Source: Flavobacteriales bacterium (lineage in GTDB: Bacteria; Bacteroidota; Bacteroidia; Flavobacteriales_D; Crocinitomicaceae). From it: 48,205 nucleotides of DNA. Shown piece by piece: positions 1-8,288 of the stretch (positions are counted from its first letter, which is position 1; each line of letters starts with the position of its first letter). The stretch spans positions 1 to 48,205 of the forward strand of contig CANJLG010000016.1 of assembly GCA_947475095.1 (NCBI GenBank), in the 5' to 3' direction. The notes under the pieces are model-generated. The model saw only the letters and a list, made by a program, of their open reading frames with translations, did no database searches and was not told the origin of the DNA. The translations under genes and the position numbers were made by a program.

Positions 1-228
1 AATAATAATCCCGGCACCAATAGTAGTGGCTTTTCTGCACTACCTGGGGGTGTTCGAAGTTCTAGTGGTAATTTTGGTGAACTGAATAATAAAGCCGCAT
101 GGTGGGTAACCTGTGAAATTTGTATCAATAATGGCAAACTCTCCTACATTAATAGCGCCGACAACAAAGTGTACAACTCAGGTGCTTCTAAAAAAAGTGG
201 CTGCTCAATTCGTTTGATAAAAGACTAG
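1..228 (+). CDS. C-terminal end of a FISUMP-domain surface protein (partial, 5' end outside window)
   Basis: The frame is open from base 1 to a TAG at 226-228 and gives the last 75 residues. It carries the hallmark GFSALPGG stretch (about residues 10-17), a paired Trp (AAWW) and a closing GCSIRLIKD. These are the typical end of the Fibrobacter succinogenes major paralogous domain, a fold common in secreted or lipid-anchored Bacteroidota proteins of unknown function. A strong intrinsic terminator follows directly, so it ends a transcription unit. The family is clear; the role of this member is not known, and signal peptide and N-terminal domains lie outside the window. Confidence 0.75.
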   Translation, partial: NNNPGTNSSGFSALPGGVRSSSGNFGELNNKAAWWVTCEICINNGKLSYINSADNKVYNSGASKKSGCSIRLIKD

Positions 229-245
229 TTCAAGTATAACACGTT

Positions 246-278
246 AAAAGAGCCAAATTTAGTTGGCTCTTTTTTTTT
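246..278 (+). terminator. Rho-independent terminator after the FISUMP gene
   Basis: AGAGCCAA (249-256) pairs with TTGGCTCT (263-270) around a 6-nt loop, extended by flanking A/T pairs and followed by eight T residues (271-278). It lies 18 nt after the stop codon. The rest of the 229-448 gap shows only the tatA promoter element. Confidence 0.85.
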
Positions 279-425
279 CGCTATATTTCTTTCTAAAATA
301 ATTCCGCATCTTTTTATAAATACATTATTTGTATTAGTAAACAACTCCAACAAAATACTGTATCAGCATAAGTATATTAATTCCCTTAAAAAACGAACAG
401 ATATAAGACAATTGATATAAAATTG

Positions 426-433
426 TACTTTTG
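426..433 (+). promoter_or_regulatory. Bacteroidota -7 box (TACTTTTG) for tatA-purE
   Basis: The match to TAnnTTTG is exact. Its TTG (431-433) is in frame with the downstream gene and can be mistaken for a start codon. The real ATG is at 449, 15 nt after the box, leaving room for a short 5' leader. No convincing -33 TTTG was found at 19-21 nt spacing. Confidence 0.5.
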
Positions 434-448
434 TCTACCTTTAGTAAT

Positions 449-883
449 ATGATGAGCTTACCCTTATTTTTGAATGATGTCTCTGGATCTGAAATTTTGG
501 TGATTTTAATAATCATCTTAATGTTTTTTGGATCAAAAAGCATTCCAAGTATAGCAAAAACCTTAGGGAGAGGCTTATATGAAATTAGAAATGCAAGTTC
601 AGAAATTCAAAATGAAATAAAAAAATCAGGTGTTGATATTGGAAAAGATATGAATTTAAAAAACATCTTGATAGAGAAACAAGAAGAATTAATAGGACCG
701 ATGGATCAAATATATTCAGAAATTGAAAATACGATTCACTATGATAATTCGACCAACAAAAAACCAGTTGAAAATTCCGCAACTTTTGAAAATACGACAA
801 CTGTTGAAAATACAACACTTATTGAAAATACAACACCAGAAATAGATAGTAATAATAGTGAGCAAAAAAACCAAGTAACATGA
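449..883 (+). CDS. tatA: TatA/TatE-like twin-arginine translocase subunit with long Asn/Thr-rich tail
   Basis: An N-terminal hydrophobic helix (EILVILIIILMFFG) is followed by the FG motif and an amphipathic helix (IPSIAKTLGRGLYEIRNA), the standard TatA layout. In the Tat system such proteins multimerise in the inner membrane to move folded proteins. At about 144 residues it is longer than usual because of an acidic tail with repeated ENTT motifs near the C-terminus. The start is placed at ATG 449 because the in-frame TTG at 431 lies inside the -7 box. The stop overlaps the purE start by 4 nt (ATGA), so the two are probably translationally coupled. Several Tat-like paralogues usually occur in Bacteroidota, so whether this is the main TatA is open. 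Confidence 0.75.
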   Translation: MMSLPLFLNDVSGSEILVILIIILMFFGSKSIPSIAKTLGRGLYEIRNASSEIQNEIKKSGVDIGKDMNLKNILIEKQEELIGPMDQIYSEIENTIHYDNSTNKKPVENSATFENTTTVENTTLIENTTPEIDSNNSEQKNQVT

Positions 884-1362
884 ATCCAGTAGCGATAATT
901 ATGGGGAGTTCGTCTGATTTCCCAACGATGAAGGCAGCAAAGGAACTATTAGATGAGTTAGGAATTGGCGCTGACATTGAAGTAGTTTCGGCGCACAGAA
1001 CGCCAGAGAAAATGATGACTTTTGCCAAAGAAGCATCAGGAAAAGGGTATAAAGTGATTATCGCTGGAGCAGGAGGAGCTGCGCACCTTCCTGGAATGGT
1101 TGCATCATTAACTACTTTGCCAGTAATAGGCGTTCCTATAAAATCAAGTAACTCAATCGATGGATGGGACAGCATTTTAAGCATCCTACAAATGCCAAAT
1201 GGTATTCCTGTTGCAACAGTTGCTTTAAATGCTAGTAAAAATGCAGGAATTCTTGCCGCACGCATCCTAAGTATTTCGGATGCCAGCATCCAATTGAGCT
1301 TAGAGCAATATGCTGCAAAAATGAGAGATGATGTAGAAAAAAGCAGTAAAGACCTGCATTAA
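880..1362 (+). CDS. purE: N5-carboxyaminoimidazole ribonucleotide mutase (PurE class I)
   Basis: PurE converts N5-CAIR to CAIR in de novo purine synthesis in the cytosol. The 160-residue protein has the GSSSD phosphate/substrate motif at residues 9-13, SAHRTP with the active-site His near residue 39, and the AGGAAHLPGM loop near 64-73, all class I signatures; length is normal. It overlaps tatA by 4 nt. The 3' end overlaps by 4 nt the 3' end of the convergent namZ-like gene, with no terminator hairpin visible between them. Confidence 0.95.
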   Translation: MNPVAIIMGSSSDFPTMKAAKELLDELGIGADIEVVSAHRTPEKMMTFAKEASGKGYKVIIAGAGGAAHLPGMVASLTTLPVIGVPIKSSNSIDGWDSILSILQMPNGIPVATVALNASKNAGILAARILSISDASIQLSLEQYAAKMRDDVEKSSKDLH

Positions 1363-2657
1363 TTATACAATAAGTATTTCTTTCTAATTAACTTAAACTC
1401 ATCTAAACCAGGCTTCCAGGTTTCACGAATTTGTGCTGCTGACCATCCTTTATATAATTGTTCTTTTAAAGAAGGCGTTCCTGCTAAATTATTAAAAAAG
1501 ACATCCTGATCAATAAAGACGAATGAATCAATTAATATATCCCTTGCATTTATTAAATAATCTAGATTTATTTCATTTGTCCTAACATCATCACCTAACG
1601 ATAAAGAAAAACCATTGCATTTTAATCCTTGATGAAGTGGTTTTTTCGCACCTGCTTTTACTTCTGGAATGAAAGAAAAAGAAGTCGATGGAAATTTCGG
1701 GTGGCCATAAATTTCAAAAGGTTGATCTGTCCCCCTTCCAACACTTACTGTTGTTGCTTCAAAAAGACATAAACTCGGATATAAGGAAATAGCACGGGAG
1801 GTTCGGAGATTCGGAGACGGAGCGATTGGAAGCACGTACTCGATATTATGACTGTAATTTTTACATGGTATAACGGCTAAATCACACTTGATCTTTTCTT
1901 TCAACCAACCTTCGCCATTGATCATATTAGCATATTCTCCGATGGTCATTCCGTAAACGATTGGAACGGGGTGTAATCCCACAAAAGAACTGCACGCAGG
2001 CTCCAAAATTGGTCCATCAATATAATGTGCATTTGGATTAGGACGATCAAGCACTAGTAATTTTTTTTGATTTTCAGCACACGCTTCCATCACATAATGT
2101 AAAGTGGAAAGAAAAGTATAAAAACGAACACCAACATCTTGAATATCAAAAATTACGATGTCTATATCCTTTAATTGAGCAGGTGAAGGTTTTTTGTTGC
2201 TTCCATAGAGTGAAACTAATGGCAAGCCAGTCTTTGCATCAAGTGAATTTGTAACCTTCTCTCCAGCATCTAAATCTCCCCTAAATCCATGTTCTGGGCA
2301 AAATACTTTTACCACGTTTATCTTTAAGGCAAGTAATGTGTCGACTAAATGAATCCGATCTACAAATGAGGACTGATTACTTACCACTGCTATGCGTTTT
2401 CCTTTTATAGAATCGATAAATAATTTCATTTGATCAATCCCAGGCTTTATCGGACTACTAACAACAGGTGATAAATGCCTAGAATCAATCAGTGATAAAG
2501 AATCTCCTGAAGAAATAGCTGATCCGTTATTTGTTAAGCTTACACCAACTCCTAAATTACATGCAGAAAGTAAAATCAATAAAATAGTTTCAAGGCATAA
2601 TTGCTTTGCGTATTTTTGAAACCTAAATGTTGGTCTATTGTCTTTTGAATTTTTCAT
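1359..2657 (-). CDS. namZ: DUF1343 / NamZ-type exo-beta-N-acetylmuramidase, probable lipoprotein
   Basis: DUF1343 proteins include NamZ (GH171), which removes terminal MurNAc from peptidoglycan fragments for cell-wall recycling. Family blocks are present: AVVSNQSS, FCPEHGFRG (holding the likely catalytic Glu), DIQDVGVRFYTF, DRPNPN and YGMTIGEYANMINGEGWL. The N-terminus has a basic stretch, a hydrophobic run and a lipobox-like LLSAC, suggesting a lipid-anchored periplasmic or outer-membrane protein. ATG 2657 (shown) and ATG 2681 are both possible; 2657 gives the more normal signal peptide and about 433 residues. Its 5' end overlaps the divergent permease gene starting at 2638. Confidence 0.85.
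   Translation of the reverse strand: MKNSKDNRPTFRFQKYAKQLCLETILLILLSACNLGVGVSLTNNGSAISSGDSLSLIDSRHLSPVVSSPIKPGIDQMKLFIDSIKGKRIAVVSNQSSFVDRIHLVDTLLALKINVVKVFCPEHGFRGDLDAGEKVTNSLDAKTGLPLVSLYGSNKKPSPAQLKDIDIVIFDIQDVGVRFYTFLSTLHYVMEACAENQKKLLVLDRPNPNAHYIDGPILEPACSSFVGLHPVPIVYGMTIGEYANMINGEGWLKEKIKCDLAVIPCKNYSHNIEYVLPIAPSPNLRTSRAISLYPSLCLFEATTVSVGRGTDQPFEIYGHPKFPSTSFSFIPEVKAGAKKPLHQGLKCNGFSLSLGDDVRTNEINLDYLINARDILIDSFVFIDQDVFFNNLAGTPSLKEQLYKGWSAAQIRETWKPGLDEFKLIRKKYLLYN
2611..2618 (+). promoter_or_regulatory. -7 box (TATTTTTG) for the LolC/E-like permease, inside the namZ coding region
   Basis: Exact TAnnTTTG match 19 nt before the TTG start at 2638. A weak TTTC at 2588-2591 sits 19 nt upstream. 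It lies within the signal-peptide codons of the divergent namZ-like gene. Confidence 0.45.
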
Positions 2658-4317
2658 ATCAAAACGTATACGTCTTTCCAAGGCGCAAGGTATTAAAGTT
2701 TCTAAACCAATCTTACGTATAGCAGTAATAAGTATTGCACTATCGATTGTTGTTAACTTGGTTACGCTAGCGATTGTTACAGGATTCCAAAACGAAATAC
2801 GACAAAAAGTTACAGGCTACTCCGCCCCCATTATTTTAACCAAAGCCGGATTTAGTTCTATCATTGAATGTGAACCCATTCAAAAATCCGATAGAATTAC
2901 TTCCTATCTAAATGGACTTTCCGGTATAAATAATACCAATGCGGTAGCCTATAAACCCGGCTTAATTCAATCGTCGAACTATACAGACACTATTCGACTA
3001 AATTCTGGAAAAGACACTATTGTACAAAAACAAGAAGTGTTAGGCATTTTGATGAAAGGTGTGGAAAGCAAGTACAATTGGGATTTTATTTCTAAAAACT
3101 TAATTTCAGGAAGGATACCAAAGATGTTTGGCGCAACGCCAACAGATGAAATTGTCTTATCTCGCAAAATTTGCAAGACCTTGAACCTAACATTAAATCA
3201 ATCAGTTTCTTTCTTTTTTGTTAAAGAAAAACCAATAATGCGCAAATTTAAGATTGTTGGCATTTTTGATACTGGATTTGAAGATTACGATAAAAAAATG
3301 ATATTTTGTGATATCCGACACATTCAAAAATTAAATGATTATGGCATATCAACTACTATATCTATTGATGACACACTTATTCAGAATCGGATAATCATAA
3401 GAGCTGATGTAGCAGGAAAAACGGATAATGTAAGTTTCGATTGGGGACAAGGCGCAGATAAATATCAAGGAAAAGCCATTCTTACCAATTTTATTGATAC
3501 TACCATACGCGTTATTGTTTATCAGTTTGATAAGTCGAGTGCTACCTTAATGCCCGTTGATACATCAATCATTAGCTTACACAAAACGAATTTAAATTCT
3601 CCCATATTATTAAATGAAGAAAAAGAACTCACGAAAATTGCCAGCAATGAATCAGGATCTAACTATGCTATTTTACTAGAGAACGGAGAACTACAAATAT
3701 CGGTTAAAGAGGGAAAGGGAACTTGGCATAAGTATATTGCAGGGTACGAAGTACAATTGAACGATTGGAATGATCATGATAAAATCAAGAGCGAATTAGC
3801 CAAGCACTTAGAAATGAAACCCACAGAAAATGGTGATTTAATCTCTGTAAAATCAATTATTGAGCAAGAAAAAGATTTATTTAATTGGCTAAGTTTTCTG
3901 GACATTAACGTTGCCATAATTTTGAGTTTAATGATCATTATCGGTATAATAAATATGGGTTCAGCACTCTTAGTTATGATTGTGGTTAGAACTAATTTTA
4001 TCGGTATATTAAAATCGATGGGAGCCACGGACTGGAGTATTCGAAAAATATTTATTTTTCAAGCTGGGCGTTTAATTTTAAAAGGAATGATCTATGGGAA
4101 CTTAATCGGTTTACTACTCTACTATCTTCAAGCAAGCTTTGGAATAATTAAACTCGACCCTACTGTCTATTATTTAAGCCAAGTGCCGATGCAATTGAAT
4201 GTCATTCAATGGTTATTGTTGAACGTCGTTTCATTTACAGTATGCATAAGTGCTTTATTGATCCCAAGTATTGTGATCAGCAGAATAAGCCCAATAAAAT
4301 CAATTAAATTTAATTAA
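2638..4317 (+). CDS. FtsX/LolC-LolE-like ABC transporter permease, enlarged periplasmic domain
   Basis: The C-terminal FtsX domain resembles LolE closely in pattern: GSALLVMIVVRTNFIGILKS, then SMGATDWSIRKIF, and a final RISPIKSIKFN. The N-terminus (FEFFISKRIRLSK, then a membrane segment and TGFQ) is typical of lipoprotein-releasing permeases. Four membrane segments flank a large periplasmic part. At 559 residues it is about 150 longer than common LolC/E proteins; the extra sequence lies in the second half of the periplasmic domain. The start is a TTG at 2638, supported by family N-terminal similarity and a -7 box 19 nt upstream. No ATPase gene is adjacent. It converges with typA, overlapping 4 nt at the 3' end. 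Lipoprotein release is the likely role but the substrate is inferred. Confidence 0.8.
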   Translation: MSFEFFISKRIRLSKAQGIKVSKPILRIAVISIALSIVVNLVTLAIVTGFQNEIRQKVTGYSAPIILTKAGFSSIIECEPIQKSDRITSYLNGLSGINNTNAVAYKPGLIQSSNYTDTIRLNSGKDTIVQKQEVLGILMKGVESKYNWDFISKNLISGRIPKMFGATPTDEIVLSRKICKTLNLTLNQSVSFFFVKEKPIMRKFKIVGIFDTGFEDYDKKMIFCDIRHIQKLNDYGISTTISIDDTLIQNRIIIRADVAGKTDNVSFDWGQGADKYQGKAILTNFIDTTIRVIVYQFDKSSATLMPVDTSIISLHKTNLNSPILLNEEKELTKIASNESGSNYAILLENGELQISVKEGKGTWHKYIAGYEVQLNDWNDHDKIKSELAKHLEMKPTENGDLISVKSIIEQEKDLFNWLSFLDINVAIILSLMIIIGIINMGSALLVMIVVRTNFIGILKSMGATDWSIRKIFIFQAGRLILKGMIYGNLIGLLLYYLQASFGIIKLDPTVYYLSQVPMQLNVIQWLLLNVVSFTVCISALLIPSIVISRISPIKSIKFN

Positions 4318-6113
4318 GATTTTCCAGAGCGTTTTCGATCCGTTTCCTTTAAGAAAATTTTACGAATTCGAAGAGACTTAGGAGTTACCTCCACGTATTC
4401 ATCTCCTTGGATGTATTCCAAACATTCTTCCAAACTAAATAATTTAGGTGGAGCTAAACGTACCTTTTCATCCGCTCCTGAAGAACGCATGTTTGACATT
4501 TTCTTTGTCTTGGTCACATTAACACACAAATCACCTGCCCGAGAATTTTCGCCAATAACCTGTCCTTCATAAATATCTTCATTAGGGGAAACGAAAAACT
4601 TTCCACGTTCCTGTAGATTATTTAAAGAAAAAGGTATTGACATTCCTTGCTCCAAAGAAATCATTGAGCCGTTTTGACGACCAGGAATTTCCCCTTTGAA
4701 TGGTTGGTAATCTAAGAATCGATGTGTCATGATTGCTTCACCTCCCGTCTGGGTTAATAAGTAGCTTCGAAGGCCGATAATACCTCTAGACGGAATTAAA
4801 AACTGAATAATCATCCGTGTACCTTTTGGAGCCATATTGGTCATTTCACCTTTTCGTTTTGTTACCGCTTCAACAGCTGTACCTCCAAACTCTTCTGGTA
4901 AATCGATCGTCAATTCTTCAATTGGCTCACATCTTTTTCCATCAATTTCTTTAAAAACTACTTGAGGTTGACCTACTTGCATTTCATAGCCTTCACGACG
5001 CATTGTTTCGATTAAAACCGATAAATGCAATACACCACGACCATAAACCATCCAGCGATCTGCTTTATCTGTATCTAAAACACGTAGTGCTAAATTCTTC
5101 TCTAATTCTTTATGTAAACGCTCTTGAATATGCCTTGAAGTAACAAATTTTCCTTCTTTTCCAAAAAATGGGGAATCATTGATGGTAAACAACATGGACA
5201 TTGTAGGTTCATCCAACTGAATGGTTGCTAATGCCTCCGGATTTTCAGCATCACAAACAGCATCTCCAATTTCAAAACCATCTAAGCCCGTTATCGCACA
5301 AATATCACCTGGCGTAACTGACTCAACTTTTCTTTTTTCCAAACCATCAAACACGAATACCTCTTTGATACGATGCTTCTCTTGGGCACCATCACGTTTA
5401 GTTAAAATAACATTTTGGTTTTCTTTTATTACACCACGACTTAATCTTCCGATTGCAATTCTACCAACATAAGATGAGTAGTCTAAGGAAGTTAAGAGCA
5501 TTTGAGTATTACCTTCTTCAATTACAGGAGGCTTAAAATAGTTTAAAATTTCATCTAATAAGGGAGAAATTGAATCAGTCGGCGTTTTCCAATCTGTCGA
5601 CATCCACCCGTTTTTAGCAGATCCGTAAATAGTAGGAAAATTTAATTGTTCTTCCGTTGCATCCAATTCAAACATTAAATCAAACACCTTTTCGTTTACT
5701 TCTTCAGGCGTACAATTATCCTTATCTACTTTATTGATCACCACTAAAGGATTTAGGCCCATTGAAAGAGCTTTACCTAGTACAAATCTAGTTTGTGGCA
5801 TAGGACCTTCAAACGCATCAACCAAAAGACAAACACCATCGGCCATATTCAATACACGTTCTACCTCGCCACCGAAATCCGCGTGACCTGGAGTATCAAT
5901 GATATTAATTTTAGTGCCTTTATAAGAAACGGAAACATTCTTGGAGACGATAGTAATGCCTCTTTCGCGTTCCAAATCATTATTATCCATGATTAATTCA
6001 CCCGTTGGGCGATCACGCTCATTTAAAAAATTCCCTGCTTCAATCATTTTATCAACCAAGGTTGTCTTACCATGATCGACGTGTGCAATTATTGCTATGT
6101 TTCTAATTTCCAT
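4314..6113 (-). CDS. typA: Translational GTPase TypA/BipA
   Basis: This ribosome-associated GTPase acts in ribosome assembly and stress or low-temperature adaptation. The protein has 599 residues, near the usual 605. G motifs are complete: AHVDHGKTT (G1, about 10-18), RGITI (G2), DTPGHADF (G3), NKVDKD (G4) and GSAKNG (G5). Elongation-factor domains follow, with GRGVLHLSVLIE and GIIGLRSYLLT typical of BipA. It lies 9 nt downstream of deaD, so the two are probably co-transcribed; both are linked to cold growth and ribosome biogenesis in other bacteria. Confidence 0.96.
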   Translation of the reverse strand: MEIRNIAIIAHVDHGKTTLVDKMIEAGNFLNERDRPTGELIMDNNDLERERGITIVSKNVSVSYKGTKINIIDTPGHADFGGEVERVLNMADGVCLLVDAFEGPMPQTRFVLGKALSMGLNPLVVINKVDKDNCTPEEVNEKVFDLMFELDATEEQLNFPTIYGSAKNGWMSTDWKTPTDSISPLLDEILNYFKPPVIEEGNTQMLLTSLDYSSYVGRIAIGRLSRGVIKENQNVILTKRDGAQEKHRIKEVFVFDGLEKRKVESVTPGDICAITGLDGFEIGDAVCDAENPEALATIQLDEPTMSMLFTINDSPFFGKEGKFVTSRHIQERLHKELEKNLALRVLDTDKADRWMVYGRGVLHLSVLIETMRREGYEMQVGQPQVVFKEIDGKRCEPIEELTIDLPEEFGGTAVEAVTKRKGEMTNMAPKGTRMIIQFLIPSRGIIGLRSYLLTQTGGEAIMTHRFLDYQPFKGEIPGRQNGSMISLEQGMSIPFSLNNLQERGKFFVSPNEDIYEGQVIGENSRAGDLCVNVTKTKKMSNMRSSGADEKVRLAPPKLFSLEECLEYIQGDEYVEVTPKSLRIRKIFLKETDRKRSGKS

Positions 6114-6122
6114 TTCTAATTT

Positions 6123-8150
6123 CTAAAACTTTCTTTTACGTTCTCCCCCATCATTTCTTCTATCGCCTCCACCACTTGTTCGCGGACGATCACTTCCACC
6201 AACTGTTCGCGGACGGTCACTTCCACCGCCTGTTCGTGGACGATCACTTGCTCCACCTGAACGTGGACGATCATTTCCTTCACTTGATCTAGGTCGATCT
6301 CCGCCATATGAACTGCTGCGACCTCCGCCACCACCGCCATATGAACTGCTGCGACCTCCGCCGCCTCCTCCGTATGAACTGCTGCGACCTCCGCCACCAC
6401 CGCCGTAAGAACTGCTACGACCTCCGCCACCAAAAGAACCACTTCTTCCGCCGCCGCCGCCAGATCTTGAACGATCTCCACCACCTCCAAAGCCTGAACG
6501 CTCTTTATCCCTGAATCCACCTCCACTTTCCTTGGATGTGGTAATTTCAATACTTATTGTATGTCCATCAAAATCAGTTCCGTTAACCTGCTTAATTATA
6601 TTATCTGCATGCTCTTGGTCTGCTTCAAAAAATGAAAATGACGTCATGATATCGATTTTTCCGACCGCAGTAGATGTTAAACCAGTAGCATCACAAATTA
6701 CACGTAAAAGAGCTCCTGGATTGAAACCATCTCGTCGTCCGATATTCACAAAGAATCGTGTTTTTCCTTCATCAGAACCTCTAGAACGCTCGCCCTTAGG
6801 TCCACGGTCTTCTCGATCAGAGCTACCTGCAGATGCATTCAAGTCACCAGCGCGTTCATAATACTCAATAAATCGATTAAATTCTGCCGAAACGAACATT
6901 TTAACTACCTCTTCTTTTGAAAAATTTTCAAATTCCGCGAAGATAGTTGGCAAAAATGGCGTGATGTCTTTTTCTCTAATTTCAGTAGCGATTACCTTTT
7001 CAATCAAACGCATTAATTGAATACGGCAAATCTCTTTCGCATTAGGAATTTCGCCTTTTGTAAATGAGGTGCGCATCTGACGTTCAATGGCCTTAATTTT
7101 AAATGATTCTTTTGCGCTAACTAAAACTAAAGATTCACCTTTTTTTCCAGCGCGAGCTGTACGCCCACTTCGATGCGTATAATTTTCAATATCATCAGGA
7201 AGATTATAATTGATAACATGCGTAATATTATCGATATCCAATCCTCTTGCAGCAACATCCGTGGCTACTAAGAGTTGTAATTCTTTACTTCTAAAACGCT
7301 GCATAACTAAATCGCGCATTGCCTGCGATAGATCACCATGAAGTGGCTCCGCATTGTAACCATCTCTGCTTAATTTTTGAGCTACAGTTGCCGTTTCTGA
7401 CCTTGTACGACAAAAAATTAATCCATAAATTGAAGGATTAAAATCAATAAGACGCTTAACTGCCTCATATCGATCCTTTTCTTTGACCATATAATAAATA
7501 TGATCAATGTTCTCATTACTTTGATTTTTATGCCCAATAGAAACTTCTAATGGATCTTTCATATAATTTTTCGCAATGAACGCTACTTCTTTAGGCATTG
7601 TGGCAGAAAACAACCAAACATTTTTATCATTTGGTGTTGTTTCGAGGATACTATCAATATCTTCTTTAAACCCCATGTTTAGCATTTCGTCTGCTTCATC
7701 CAAGACTACATAGCGTACTTGAGAAAGTTGAATTACTTTTCGTTTTATCAAATCCATCAGCCTTCCTGGTGTTGCCACAATAATTGGCGCACCTTTTTTA
7801 ACATCCGTCATTTGCTTGCGAATATCTGCGCCACCGTAAACGGGCACAATGTTGCAATCAAGGTATTTGGAATAGTTTCCTAAATCTTTGGATATTTGTA
7901 AGCATAGCTCACGTGTAGGGCAGATAATCAAGCCTTGTGGTAGCTTTAAGCTTGTATCGATATTACTAATTAACGGCAGACCAAATGCGGCCGTTTTCCC
8001 TGTTCCTGTTTGGGCAAGCCCAACAAAATCGCAATCATCCTTCATTAAATGTGGGATTGCTTGTTCTTGGATTGGAGTCGGTACTGAAAAACCCAAATCT
8101 TCTAACGACTTCAGTACCTCACTCCTCAAACCCAGCTCTTCAAATGTCAT
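6123..8150 (-). CDS. deaD: DEAD-box ATP-dependent RNA helicase with DbpA-type RNA-binding domain and RGG-rich tail
   Basis: RNA helicase remodelling structured RNA, likely in ribosome assembly, cold response or mRNA decay. Motifs in order: Q motif (PTPIQEQAIP, about 24-33), Walker A AQTGTGKT (about 46-53), PTRELC, TPGR, DEAD, SAT, and HRSGRTARAGKKG. A DbpA/CsdA-type RNA-recognition domain follows (about 470-545), then a low-complexity Gly/Arg/Ser tail (about 560-675) with four copies of RSSSYGGGGGG and several DRPRTGGGS-like units. RGG tails of this kind bind RNA non-specifically and can drive condensates. It begins with ATG at 8150 with a -7 box just upstream, and leads the deaD-typA unit. 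The tail is repetitive at DNA level, so its length may vary between strains. Confidence 0.95.
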   Translation of the reverse strand: MTFEELGLRSEVLKSLEDLGFSVPTPIQEQAIPHLMKDDCDFVGLAQTGTGKTAAFGLPLISNIDTSLKLPQGLIICPTRELCLQISKDLGNYSKYLDCNIVPVYGGADIRKQMTDVKKGAPIIVATPGRLMDLIKRKVIQLSQVRYVVLDEADEMLNMGFKEDIDSILETTPNDKNVWLFSATMPKEVAFIAKNYMKDPLEVSIGHKNQSNENIDHIYYMVKEKDRYEAVKRLIDFNPSIYGLIFCRTRSETATVAQKLSRDGYNAEPLHGDLSQAMRDLVMQRFRSKELQLLVATDVAARGLDIDNITHVINYNLPDDIENYTHRSGRTARAGKKGESLVLVSAKESFKIKAIERQMRTSFTKGEIPNAKEICRIQLMRLIEKVIATEIREKDITPFLPTIFAEFENFSKEEVVKMFVSAEFNRFIEYYERAGDLNASAGSSDREDRGPKGERSRGSDEGKTRFFVNIGRRDGFNPGALLRVICDATGLTSTAVGKIDIMTSFSFFEADQEHADNIIKQVNGTDFDGHTISIEITTSKESGGGFRDKERSGFGGGGDRSRSGGGGGRSGSFGGGGRSSSYGGGGGGRSSSYGGGGGGRSSSYGGGGGGRSSSYGGDRPRSSEGNDRPRSGGASDRPRTGGGSDRPRTVGGSDRPRTSGGGDRRNDGGERKRKF
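6307..6438 (-). repeat. 33-bp in-frame tandem repeat in the helicase tail, four units
   Basis: Units begin near 6307, 6340, 6373 and 6406 on the plus strand and encode RSSSYGGGGGG. Neighbouring 27-bp units (about 6160-6290) encode DRPRTGGGS-type motifs. The repeat keeps frame and is likely to change copy number by slippage. Confidence 0.85.
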
Positions 8151-8171
8151 TTTATTTTTTTAAATTGGGTG

Positions 8172-8179
8172 CAAAGGTA
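8172..8179 (-). promoter_or_regulatory. -7 box (TACCTTTG) for deaD-typA
   Basis: The minus strand reads TACCTTTG, an exact TAnnTTTG match, 21 nt before the deaD ATG. No clear -33 element was found. Confidence 0.5.
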
Positions 8180-8264
8180 CAGATTAATTTAGGAAAGTCT
8201 AATTAAATAAACAATACCTCTAAACTAAATAAATAATTAATCACTTAAAATCATAAAGATTTTA

Positions 8265-8272
8265 TATTTTTG
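8265..8272 (+). promoter_or_regulatory. -7 box (TATTTTTG) for the DUF5606 gene
   Basis: Exact TAnnTTTG match 16 nt before the ATG at 8289. It lies in the divergent deaD/DUF5606 intergenic region. Confidence 0.5.
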
Positions 8273-8288
8273 GCTAAAATTTAGTTGA

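Noticed and set aside
819..1289. 156-codon frame opposite purE
   Set aside because: purE is an unmistakable gene over the same bases; the antisense frame has no recognisable domain.
6116..6550. 144-codon second frame on the minus strand with Val/Ala/Glu repeats
   Set aside because: It is a shadow of the repetitive Gly/Arg-rich helicase tail read in another frame.
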